Translations under genes and position numbers: made by a program
Notes under the pieces: generated by a model
The model's database searches: none
Told to the model about the DNA's origin: nothing
Seen by the model: the letters and a program-made list of their open reading frames with translations, nothing else
In this document: positions 53,430 through 63,283 of the stretch, piece by piece
Layout of the letters: each line of letters opens with the position of its first letter
How positions within the stretch are numbered: position 1 is the first letter of the stretch
Assembly (NCBI RefSeq): GCF_022539665.2
Contig: NC_081339.1
Coordinates: 620,001-684,000, forward strand
Length of the DNA: 64,000 nucleotides
DNA from: Daphnia carinata
Lineage: Eukaryota > Arthropoda > Branchiopoda > Diplostraca > Daphniidae
Reading direction: 5' to 3'

Positions 53430-54314
53430 TCAACACACCTCAATGGTGTGTCCAGCAACATTACAACGAAAGTATTTGCAGAATCTGTATGGTTGTTGTT
53501 TATTGCTGAAACGGTTGCCACGTCTTGTACCTCGACTTGCATGATCACGACCGCATGATGAGGAACTTGTGGCGTTATTGTGCGATGGATATTGATGGGC
53601 AAAAAAGGCCGCGTCTTGAGGGTCAGGTTGACCTGTATTCCACCGTTTAGCCATCTCTTCTTCTTTGAGTAAACGCGAGGTTAGCAGGGCCATTGTTCTG
53701 TCTGCAAATGGGACGCTGTCCCATGCCGTAACGAAGCTTCTGTGGCTGGGCGGTAAGGTGCAGATTATCTTAGTCATTATGAAATGACATCAACAGGTGC
53801 CCCAATGTCTGTAAGTTGTGTGGCCATCGTCTCTATTTCCGTGATATGAGTGATGATATCTTGATCAGGCTTGTAGCGATACCCAAAGAATCTCGTTTGT
53901 AAAGCATAACGATTCTCTACAGCGTTTCGGAGATATTGGGCTGTCAGACGTACCCACATTTGGTTGGCGGTAGTGCAGTTGATTAGAGACCTTTGTTGTT
54001 GACTCTCAATCGTTGAGATGATATAGCCACGGGCAAGTGTGTCTTTGGTGTGCCATGCTGCAATGGCCTCAGCATTGGTGATGCTTCCTTCGACAACATT
54101 CTGTGAAGGGATTGGTGACATTAAAATTAACTGTTGGACTATACAGTTGTAAGTTAATGTTACAACAATATACCTCTACGGGAATAGTTTCATCACCAGT
54201 TACAATTTTAACCAGCTCGTGCTGCTGCAGTAGGATCCAAAATCCAAGTTTCCATAGTGGAAAATTCTGCCCGTTAAATTTAGCAATATGATTGACATCT
54301 CGCATTGAATTCAT
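53430..54314 (-). pseudogene. copia gag with a predicted 73-nt intron and one frameshift
   Basis: The start is the Met in MNSMRDVNHIAKFNG (54314). The family motif PLWKLGFWILLQQHEL follows. At 54173 a donor (GTATAT) opens a 73-nt intron ending in TTCACAG at 54101. Joining keeps the frame (ETIPVE then NVVEGSITNAEA), whereas reading through would shift it. Capsid motifs follow (ANQMWVRLTAQYL, NRYALQTRFF). A 1-nt frameshift at about 53777 separates TQLTDIGAPVD from IICTLPPSHRSFVTAWDS. The C-terminus has a variant zinc knuckle (CKYFRCNVAGHTIEVC) directly followed by TGA. Confidence 0.8.
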
Positions 54315-54334
54315 CTTGTAATTGACTGGTTTAA

Positions 54335-54352
54335 GGTACTGGGCCCATAACC
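54335..54352 (-). other. copia primer binding site, initiator-tRNA(Met) half-molecule type
   Basis: Minus-strand GGTTATGGGCCCAGTACC directly follows the 5' LTR. It is complementary to the anticodon arm of initiator tRNA-Met (CTGGGCCCATAACC, with CAT anticodon), as known for Drosophila copia, which primes from a cleaved half tRNA. Confidence 0.8.
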
Positions 54353-54714
54353 TGTTAAAATATACAAGGATAGTGTAAGCGAGGCTTCTGTACATTTCAT
54401 ATACAGGATATATAAGGATACCAGCTTGTGTAGAATATTGCTTGTCGATAATAATTTCATACAGGTTATAGTTACCGAATAAGTAGTGGACGATTTATGA
54501 GTAACTGATTACAAGTGTATGGATGTAACCACGAGAAAAAGACAAAAATACTTAGCAGTTGTCAAAGAGACGTCGTTACAGTATGGCTGTGAAAAAGAGA
54601 GAGAGACGTTTCTAAACAGCGATCAAAAAGGGATAACAGAGATGGTTCACTAAGTCTTCTCAACCAGCGCCACCTGGAGATCGTTACATATAATATGTTT
54701 GCCAATTCTCAACA
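54353..54714 (-). repeat. 5' LTR of copia
   Basis: 362 bp. Differs from the other LTR at a T/G near 54414 and G/A near 54672 (copy positions). GTACC follows as target duplication. Confidence 0.94.
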
Positions 54715-55126
54715 GTACCTCTGCAGAACTTTCTACTTTCCTCCTCAGTCTTCTCCATAAGCGTCCCAAAATCCTCTTAGAACCTTCTTTATGGTCGCCT
54801 GGTAGCTGCCTGACAGGCTCTTCAGTCCCTCTTACATCATACTCAGCTAGTACCTAGAACTTCCCATGATGAAAAAAATTGTGTGACACATGCCTTCGTT
54901 ATACCCAGCGGCTTTATATAAGCCTTATAGCATTTAAATATAATTAAAACATAAAATGAATATTAAACGACACAAAATATTGGATATCGTATATGCAGTT
55001 TCAAAAACTGTATATTTTATTGGGATTGTCGTTGAATTAGGACTGAACCGAAATAGGACTGGGAGAAATATGACTGACTTTTAAAGTATTTTAAATCTGT
55101 CCTATTTTTCCAAGGCATTAGTCATT
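54715..55126. other. copia flank and diverged hairpin repeat
   Basis: 54715-54860 has minus-strand coding character in two frames (RILGRLWRRLRRKV, or the Cys-rich ORF start). 55040-55120 is the diverged copy of the hairpin repeat at 7336. Confidence 0.45.
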
Positions 55127-55866
55127 GTGGAATTTTATCCACCGTCGGAGACTGCCGACTCAGTATCTTTTGCTAGGGGAGGTTCTAAGAGGCCTGGCTC
55201 TTGTAGGGCCCAGCGTATATATATATGCGGTGTCTCGGGCGAGAGCGGCCACGTGAGAAAAATGGTTGGTCCCTTATGGGGGACGCGACGATTGACAATG
55301 CGGGCTTCTGGCCGGAACACATAGCGGCGTCAAAAGGGCCCGGACCTATAAACAAGAAAACTAATTAGTGATGGATGGGAAAGTGAACTTACTCTTTTGT
55401 ATAGTGAGGGAGAGAGTCCGGTGAGGCGTGTGTGACTACGGTGACAGACGGCGGCGACGACAGCGGCGGTTGGCGAGCGGCGGCGAGCGCGAACACGGCG
55501 AAGGGTGAGGGCAACGGCACGGCAGACAAACGAGAAGAAATATTTTTCAGAGAGAGCTTACCGAAATGAAGTGGAGACGAACTCGGTGTAAAAATGTGTG
55601 TGTATTGCTGACACATCAAATAATCAAGATAACATAAATTTCAACGCTGGCTCAGAGGTCGCCGCTGATCTTCTTTTATTCTGGCCGCGGGATGACCCCT
55701 TCCTACGACACTGCAACTTCTCGTACCCCGGCGCTTGGGATGATTCCTTACGGCTATCATCCCTTCTTCTCCCGTTGGTTTTTGGTGTCCAGTGCGGTCA
55801 GCTATCGCTAGAGACCGCTCTTCATATATATGTAGGGATAGGCAACATATTACAATATCATATGCA
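55127..55866 (-). repeat. possible 3' LTR of Pao element A
   Basis: On the minus strand a purine-rich tract (GAAGCAGGGGGC, about 55883-55872) comes just after the integrase frame and is followed by TGCATATG. That is the expected place and form of an LTR start. The other end (TG on plus near 55127) is only a guess. No partner LTR in the window. Confidence 0.35.
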
Positions 55867-55933
55867 GGAGCCCCCTGCTTCATATTGAACGGTAGGCGGC
55901 ACCGATGCGTCTTCCTCCCGCGAGGTCTAAATC

Positions 55934-57073
55934 TTATGCCGTCAAACGGTCGGTTTGTTCTCCCACTCCGACCGGAGTGGCCTTGGGCCCGCTTGCTGGA
56001 GTTCTGTCTTCGGTCACCGAGGCTTCTTCGAGATCCTGCCCCGGCTTCTCTATTCCTGTTTGGGGATCGGGCGTCAGAGTTTCTGACACTCCCCCCGTTG
56101 GGCTACCGTCCAACTCCGTGCCCGATAAGTCCGTCACATAATCCTTATAAAAGTCCTCCCACCACTGTGCCATTAGCCGTCTTCGCTTGCTTTCACGCCG
56201 GGTAATGGCCGTTCGGTCCGCGAAGTCCCGTTCTTCTTCGTCTGCGGGATACTTTTGATTTTGTCGGCACCCCGATATTAGCTGTTTCGGGGTCAACGGT
56301 TCGTTGTCGTCCGCCGATACATACGTCAACGGTCTCGAGTTGACGGTATCTTCGATTTCTGCCAAAACTGTGTGGAAGATATCATGTTCGAGACATTCAT
56401 CTCCGAAGGTCTTGTACAGCAGTTTCTTCACTGTCTGTACCATTCTCTCCCAAAAGCCTCCCTACCACGGAGCTAGGCTTGGAGAGAACCGCCACCTTAA
56501 GACCCACGAGCGTATTGTATACCTTCTCGCTTCGATACGAGGCTCTCAGGTATATTGCTGCTTGGGTGAAAGTACATGCGTTATCGGAATACATAACCTT
56601 TGGTATTCCTCGTCTGGCAAAGAATCTTCTCAATGCATTAATAAACGTCGTAGTGGCCTGTCCCGTCGTGACCTCTAGATGTAGTGCCTGACTTACAGTG
56701 CAGGTGAAAAGACAGATATAACCCTTCTCAATCGGGATATCCAGAAGTTTTTCCTTAGTTCCCTCATCGTTGTGTTAGTTCTTGTTAGATTGAGTCTCTC
56801 GTGCGTTTGTTCGATGAGTCGCCTGGTTAAGTAGTGGTCATCAGGAAGCAGTATCAACGCGGTCTTACTATTGTAGGCCAGCCAGTTATGGTGCCGGCCG
56901 ACACATCGAAGTAGCTGGTGCCGGTCATCCCAAGTTATCCCTAGTTTTCGAAATTTTTCGTGCTTCTTTTTCTTGCCTCCTTTCACTGCTTCGATCACCT
57001 CGGGGAAGGCGTCTTTATGTGCTTCTCGCCACAGATCTAACTCGGCAAGCACAACTTCATCCACTGATAGCAT
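55934..57073 (-). pseudogene. Pao element A integrase
   Basis: The minus-strand frame from 57073 has the integrase N-terminus (HKDAFPEVIEAV, LRCVGRHHNWLAYN) and the two zinc-binding His (LIEQTHERLNLT). The Cys pair and first catalytic Asp block are absent: the sequence passes from KNFWI to the YICLFTCTVSQALHLEV core in another frame, so a deletion is likely. The second Asp block is VMYSDNACTF (about 56590), and the Glu block is eroded. The last frame (56443-55934) shows NSRPLTYVSADDNEPLTP and a WWEDFYKDY end. Confidence 0.85.
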
Positions 57074-57082
57074 GTTAAAAAC

Positions 57083-58272
57083 TCACCCAAGGGCTACGCA
57101 GGCTACCGGCGTGTCCGGACTTGCCTCGCCCTTAAAGCGGTTTCCTGCCCTTCTGACGGTTGCCCATACTCGTATGATGGTCTGGAGTTTTCTATGCCCC
57201 TCATACCATTGTTTCTCCGCGGCCACTGTTCCGACTGTGATTTCCGTCGCCTTTTCATCTTTTCTTATCTCTAATACTCCTGATGGCTCAGGCTGACTTG
57301 GCCCTGACGGCCACCGGGCCTGGTCTCCCAGCCACCATTCCCGGATTTTATTCAGCTGGTCGACCCCCGCTCCTCTAGAAGCGATATCGGCCGGGTTCTG
57401 CGAGCCCGGGCAATGCCTTATTGACACCACGTGCATCCTTTTCCGGATCTCGGTGACTCGGTTGTGGACAAACTGCTTCCACCGCCCCGACTCCCCTTTG
57501 ATCCAACAATAAGCGATGGCGGAGTCGGTCCATAATGTCTTCTCCAACGGTTTTCCAAGTGATTTCTCGACGTAATCCCCTAGCCGAGCGGCCAGCAAGT
57601 TTCTCAGCAGCTCTAGCCGAGGGGTCGACACCGATTTCTTCCGGTCGGGCGCGACCCTGGTTTTGCTGCGTTAGCAGCCGTATCTTGTCCCCGCTCTGCA
57701 GGTAAGCCGCGGCGTTGTATGCGTCGTCGCTGGCGTCGCAGAACAGATGCAACAGTCTCGTTCAGACCCGTCCACCGTTCTACCCTAGTATCCGCAAGGT
57801 TGGAGAGTCCTTTTAAAAAGGCGTCCCAGTGCGGGATCACCTTTACCGGGACCGATTCGTCCCACCCGGTTTTCTCAATCCAGATCCGCTGCATGATTAT
57901 TTTGGCTACAACGGTCACCGGTGAAATTAACCCCAACGGGTCGAAGACCTTCAGGGCTAGACTGAACAATTTTCGCTTAGAGGGCCTATCTGTCAGTTTC
58001 GTCGCTTCTTCCAATAATGGTTCCTGGTGAAACCGGAACGTATCAGTTCCCGGCTCCCAGACGACCCCTAGAGCCTTAACTATATCCTGGGGGTTCTGAC
58101 CCACTGCTACCTCGTCGTTTCTTAACTGTATCGCTGGTAGATTGTCTCTTAGCTGTGGGCAATTGGTTGTCCATTTCCGCAGCTCCATTTTTGCCGTGGC
58201 GAACAACTCTTGTGCCTGTAGTATAAGCAGCCGGGCTCGGGAGACCGTGTCCGCCCCCCCCCCCCCAACCAA
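57083..58272 (-). pseudogene. Pao element A: RT thumb and RNase H
   Basis: ALGVVWEPGTDTF, then KRKLFSLALKVFDPLGLISP, are the RT/RNase H linker. RNase H follows with MHLFCDASDDAYNAAAY (from 57752), STPRLELLRNLLAARL and LWTDSAIAYCWI. Frames overlap and shift near 57690. Motifs are close to consensus, so the decay is moderate. Confidence 0.88.
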
Positions 58273-58790
58273 TCGTCGACGTATAGTTGTTCTCGAAGCT
58301 GGGTCACTAACTCTGGGCAGACCTGTCTGCTATCCTCCAGGCATTTAAAGATGACCGCCCTCAGAATGAACGGGCTACTTAAGAGCCCGAACGGGACTTG
58401 CCTCCACCGGTACTAATTGTACCGGCTCCTCGTCGGGGTTTTGTACCCATATGAATCGGACAATCTGCCCGTGCTCTTCCTGTATCCCAATCTGCAGGAA
58501 GGCTTGAGTAATATCGGCCATCCAAGCGACTCTGTACCGCCTGAATCTCAATAGGACGGCCAAAAGTTCCAGATTGAGATTGGGCCCAGTCTCCAGCAGG
58601 TCATTAAGGCTGGGTCTGCCTTGTTTATGTGCCGACCCATCGAAGGCCAGTCTGATCTTTGTTGATGCCGCATCCTGTTTTATTACCGGCCGATGGAGGA
58701 GGTACGTGCAAACGCCCTGGTACCCCTCATCGGCTTCCTCGATATATTCTTTCTCCAAATATTGTTGAAAGATCTCATGATAGGCCCTTC
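58255..58790 (-). pseudogene. Pao element A reverse transcriptase palm
   Basis: Minus-strand IRLAFDGSAHKQGRPSLND, AWMADITQAFLQIGI and, after frame change, QLYVDDWLG, the catalytic box. A run of 13 C on the plus strand (58254-58266) lies just behind YVDDWLGG and disrupts the frame. The RT N-terminus, protease and gag of A are absent, because at about 58790 the sequence joins element B in opposite orientation. Confidence 0.85.
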
Positions 58791-58794
58791 TGTC

Positions 58795-59400
58795 AATGGA
58801 AGGAGTGCGGTCGGAGCGGTTGCAATCGGCGTCACCACAATCTCCTACATCATGACGAGAAACTAGCTGCAGCTAAGGCAGAATCAGCAAGATGTTCCAA
58901 ATACGAACTTCAGGAAGAAGTTGCGATGGGGGTGATGAATGTACGAGTCCAAAATTCCTGAGGCGAGTATGTGTGGGCCAATCTGTTCATCGATGAAGGA
59001 AGTAACACATCCCTTCCAAGAAGCGACTTCATTCGGAGTTTAGGAATCGATGGAGAGGATCAGAGATTAGAGATGAAAGGAATCGGTGTAGTCAGCCGCT
59101 TTTACAACACATCCAAAGAAGTAACCGTGACCGTTATGTTACTGACAGGAGGGGAGACCACCATTAAGGTCTCCACGATGCCGACGGTGACAGATCCCAG
59201 TACGTACGTCGATTGAAACAAACTGAAGACTCGTTGGAAACATCCCAAATCCCTACCGATCAAACCAGCAGAAGGGCAGGTGGACTTATTGATTGGATTT
59301 GATCATTACCACCTCATCGTTCCGACCGATTCTAGGGTTGGAGAAGAGGGAGAACCGCGTGCAGTAAAAACACCATTCGGATGGTACACTCGTGGAGTCA
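58795..59400 (+). pseudogene. Pao element B: gag zinc finger and protease
   Basis: Starts within a Gag zinc finger (ECGRSGCNRRHHNLLHHDE). The protease follows with FIDEGSNTSL (from about 58980), the Pao-type active site with D-E-G, and KTPFGWYTRGVIGSK near 59370. In-frame stops at 58959 and 59214 break it. The 5' part of gag and the LTR are missing. Confidence 0.8.
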
Positions 59401-60683
59401 TCGGAAGCAAGTAAAGAAGACCGCCGACTAGCCACACTGTTAGAGCCGTACTCAGCTATTCATTACGAGTCAACGCAGCATTGGAGAAGGAGCTTGGAGA
59501 GGGGAACTGAAACCTCAAGGCTGGTGATGATATCGGAAGACAAAAGGGGGGGGGGGAGATTGTCGAAGAGGCAACCAGGAAGCTGGGAATAGGATATGAG
59601 GTACCAAAAACATGGAAAGAATGGGTACCTTCACTGCCAGATAACAAGAAGCTGGCGCTTTACGGCTTACATGTTTTATTCAAACGGTTTGATCGAGATC
59701 CGGGACTTCTAGGTGGCGTACCAAATGGCTATCAAGCAATACATCGATGCGGTATACGTGAGCGAAGTGAAAGAAGAAGGTGACCCGATCAGCGCGCAAT
59801 ACTTCCTAGCCCACCATGGTATTTACAAGAAGTCGGCGTCGGAGAGGAAGCTTAGAATCGTGTTCGACTCAGCGGTCCAATTCCAAGGAAAGCGTTTGAA
59901 TGATGCGATACTGACCGGACCTACACTTTAGAATATGCTGCCATCAGTGCTGATAAAGTTCAGAGAAGCAGAAGTTGCGTTTACTGCGGATATCGAGGCG
60001 ATGTTTAGTAGAATTCGATTAAGGCCACAAGATGCCCGTTACCACCGTTTCCTGTGGCGAGGGGACGGATCGTCCGAAATCAAGACTATTCAAATTGATC
60101 GGCTGGCGTTTGATGACAGGTGCTCTACATTTATTGCAATCAACACGATACGAAGGGCGGCCATAGATTCCGGGGTCCGGTGAGAGGCGGCCGACGCGGT
60201 TCACAACAATCTGTACATGGACGATTACTTGGATTCAGCCAAGAATGTGGAGTTATCAGTTGAGCGGGCCATTGGCGTGGAAGAAATTCTGGCGGCGGAA
60301 GACTTCCATTTTAAGACGTGGCTTTCAAATTCTTCCGACTTTCTAATGGCGCTGGGTGTGGATCCGACGGAAGAAAAAGATGACCATCCACTACAGATCC
60401 TGGCGACTCTACCAAAATTCTAGGCGCATGTTGGAGACCTATACGAGACGTCGTGACGTTCGTCCTATCGGAATTGAGTGGCGTGGATTTCACCCGACCT
60501 GGATTGGCGAGAAAGGTTGCCGGACTGTACGACCCAGTAGGATTAGCTGCACCGACCATAATTAAAGCCAAGATTCGCCTGCGGCAGCTTGGAACGCGCG
60601 GCCTGAATTGGAGCGACGAAATTGATCCTGAGGATAAGGATTGGTGGAAAAAATGGATCACTTCATTGGCAGTAGTGAATGAG
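59401..60683 (+). pseudogene. Pao element B reverse transcriptase
   Basis: RT blocks in order: LALYGLHVLFKRFDRDP-like region near 59650-59710, RKLRIVFDSAVQFQGKRLND, AFTADIEAMFSRIRL (first Asp), then LYMDDYLDSA (catalytic box, about 60210), TRPGLARKVAGLYDPVGLA (linker). A run of 11 G at 59546-59556 and several TAG/TGA stops interrupt it. Confidence 0.88.
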
Positions 60684-60689
60684 TTATAG

Positions 60690-61200
60690 GTGCCGCACCG
60701 CTTTATCCCGGGTCAAGAAAAAATATTTCATTTGAAGATACACACTTTTGCGGATGCATCTCAGGAGGCGTTTGCGGCAGCGGTGTACTCCCGGAATCAG
60801 TATGCGGACAGAGCCAACTTGAATCTAGTCATGGAAAAGACAAAGCCAGCTCCGGAGAAAACTATCTCTATTCCGAAATTGGAGTTGCAAGCAGCCTTAT
60901 TAGGAGCCCAGCTAGCTGATTTCGTCTCCAAGTCTCTTCGAGAACCCATAAGGAACCGTAAATTCTGGACGGATTCTTCGTGTGTGCGGAATTGGATCCG
61001 GTCAAATGCAGCGTACTACAAACCTTTGGTGGATCATCGGATCGGTGAGATCCAAACCCTGACTAGGCCGGAGGAGTGAGATATGTACCCGAAAAATTGA
61101 ACTGTAGCGATGTGGGCACTCGTTCATCGCTCGAATTAGACCGCCAACTGGAGAAAAGGTATATACCATTGCTGAAAGCTTGTCAAGAGGAGTAATTCGT
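60690..61200 (+). pseudogene. Pao element B RNase H
   Basis: LKIHTFADASQEAFAAAVYS, ISIPKLELQAALLGAQLAD and KFWTDSSCVRNWI are RNase H motifs with catalytic D, E and D. The frame ends in TGA at 61079 after the Pro/Gly region, and sequence up to about 61200 is broken. Confidence 0.85.
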
Positions 61201-62350
61201 GGAGGAGCTGATGCGGTTGAAAAGACTACAGCCGTTGAAGAATGACTCCAAATTACTCTCTCTCCGTTCATGAGCCCAGATGGTCTTATTCGTTTAGGTG
61301 GTCGCATTGGAAAGGCAGCGTTGCCGTATGATAACCACCACCCAATCATACTGCCATCACAACATCCTTTGACGGAACCAATAATCGAGGCCTTCCATCG
61401 CAATTTCCATCACCTCGGCGTGGACTTCGTACTTGCACACATTAGATAACATGTATGGATAGTCGATGGTCGGGAAACTGTAAAACGAATGAAAAGAAAA
61501 TATCCGGAATGTCTGAAACACAAAGTCAAACCCGGAATTCAGCAGATGGCGGAGTTACCGGTGGAGATGCTTGATATGTTCGCCCGTCCTTTCACACATA
61601 CTGCCGTGTATTATTTCGGACCGATGTAGACGAGCAATTCCAGAAATGGCACTCTGAAGAGATGCGAGGAGCGAGGAAATGCGAGGAGCATTATTCACGT
61701 GCCTCACTACGTGAGCAGTGTTCCTCGATTTAGCAGACGATCTGACATCTGACAAGTTCTGTTTGTTCTACGGCGGTTTATTGGAATTTACAATCAGCCA
61801 AGGTCTATGCATTCGGACAATGGGACCGCCCTAATTTCGTTGGGGAGGAAAGGGGATTAAGGGAGCTGCTTACCAATATTCAACAACCGGGGGAGCTGAG
61901 TGACTTCATCAAGAATCGGCGAATACATTTGAGTTTCCAACCACTGAGAGATCCTCACTTCGGCGGTGCCCATGAAATTCTCGTGAAATCAGCAAAAAAA
62001 ACCCTCTACCGAGCTCTGGAGATTAAGAAGTCAAAACTTCGCCATCAACCGATAGTGTACTCCGCACTGTTTTATTTGAAGTAGCTGGCTTGCTAAATAA
62101 TCGCCCGCTCACCTACGTGAGCTCGGATCCAGTGGATATTAGACCGTTGACTTCAAACGATCTAATGAATCGATCTCCTGTCATTTACTCACCGACCGGC
62201 GAGTAAGCAGATACTCTACCTATGGAGAATTTCCGCTACGTGCAGAAATTGATGAAACTCTTCTGGGATCTGTTGCATAATTCTTACCTTCCTTTCCTGA
62301 TCGCCCCGAAAGAAGTGGAAAACAAAAACAAGGAATTTCCAGAAGTGGGA
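61201..62350 (+). pseudogene. Pao element B integrase
   Basis: Broken plus-strand frames give LIRLGGRIGKAALPYDNHHP, a zinc-binding region (HHLGVDF, CLKHK), HTAVYYFGPM (first block, Asp position altered to Tyr), then FGGAHEILVKSA (Glu block, degraded), NNRPLTYVSSDPVDIRPLT and finally FRYVQKLMKLFW to about 62350. There it joins element C in opposite orientation. No LTR follows. Confidence 0.8.
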
Positions 62351-62658
62351 CGTTTCGCTACCACCGTCACCTGTGATATTAGACCCAACGGTTCGAAAAC
62401 CTTCAACGCCAGACTGAATAGCTTCCTCTTCGTTGGCCTTTTGTTCATTTCCTCGGCTTCTTCTACTATTTTGGGGGGCTTTAATCTAAACGCATCCGTC
62501 TCCGGATCCCAAGTGACTCCCAACGCCTTTACTGTTTTTTCTGGCATGTCTCCCATCGTAACTTCCTTACTCTGGACCTTCAGCGCCTGTAACTGTTCTC
62601 TCAGTTCCGCAATGTTCGTCGTCCACTTTCTTATTCTCTCGTGGTTCTCAGTTATCAC
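62351..62658 (-). pseudogene. Pao element C: RT thumb fragment
   Basis: Minus-strand KWTTNIAELREQLQ, VKALGVTWDPETDAFRL and KRKLFSLALKVFEPLGLIS then QVTVVAK, cut at the junction with B. Similar to, but distinct from, the same region of A, so C and A are different copies. The RT palm between protease and this part is deleted. Confidence 0.85.
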
Positions 62659-63283
62659 CCATACGCTGTATGGTTTTTAGTAAGGCGCTCCCTACTTGGC
62701 TTGACCCAAACGTGTTCACTTTTAACTCCGCTTCTTCTTCGTCTTCTACGGTTATCCTTTTGATTAGACTCTGTCTGATGAACGTTTTCTCGCTCCCTGA
62801 GTTTATCAACCCTAGCACCTTTACTTTGTTTCTGTTTTTCCCTTGAAGGAACGCTGGGAACGTTGGCAGTCCGATCAATGTTGCCTGCGCGCAGTTCACA
62901 TTAGCGTCTATAGTCACCGATCTGTTTGCTGGTCTCTGTGGGGACGGAGATCTGCTTGCCCCGTATTTTCTCTGTCTCGACAGACATAGCGCGGGGCTAT
63001 GGTTTATGCTGCCGCAGTTTCTACAGGGCACTCTTGCTAACCAGTGTTCTGTGCGATGTGATATGCCTAGGCATTTCAAACACTGATTCTCCCGTTCGCA
63101 TATCGCTCTTCTTGCTTGCGGTGTATTCACCGTGGATCTATGATGGATGTGGCTCTGTTGATAGAAGCAACAGGGCGTCATCCATCTCCCTCTTTCCGGG
63201 TTTTCTACCCTGAAGTGCTGGGCATTCTGTGCCTGATTCGACGTGCTTTCCTCTCTCTCTCTAAGCCGGATTTCTCTATACAA
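62648..63283 (-). CDS. Pao element C: gag zinc fingers and protease
   Basis: 211 codons. Two zinc fingers are visible (CLKCLGISHRTEHW ... and CRNCGSINHSPALC). In the protease the active site reads GLINSGSEKTFI, with Asn where retropepsins have the catalytic Asp, so the enzyme would be inactive. The frame runs into the RT thumb fragment, bypassing the RT palm. Confidence 0.85.
   Translation of the reverse strand: MYREIRLREREESTSNQAQNAQHFRVENPERGRWMTPCCFYQQSHIHHRSTVNTPQARRAICERENQCLKCLGISHRTEHWLARVPCRNCGSINHSPALCLSRQRKYGASRSPSPQRPANRSVTIDANVNCAQATLIGLPTFPAFLQGKNRNKVKVLGLINSGSEKTFIRQSLIKRITVEDEEEAELKVNTFGSSQVGSALLKTIQRMGDN

Larger units (their letters stand above)
49434..54714 (-). mobile_element. 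Ty1/copia LTR retrotransposon, recent insertion
   Basis: The 362-bp LTRs at 49434-49795 and 54353-54714 differ at two positions that I can see. GTACC flanks both sides (49429-49433 and 54715-54719). The minus strand codes gag, protease, integrase, RT and RNase H in copia order (integrase before RT). The primer site is of the copia half-tRNA type. Despite its youth the copy carries a gag frameshift, an in-frame TGA and an RT frameshift. Confidence 0.95.

Noticed and set aside
53430-53432. TGA as selenocysteine codon in copia
   Set aside because: No SECIS-like structure or selenoprotein family. Readthrough or mutation is simpler.
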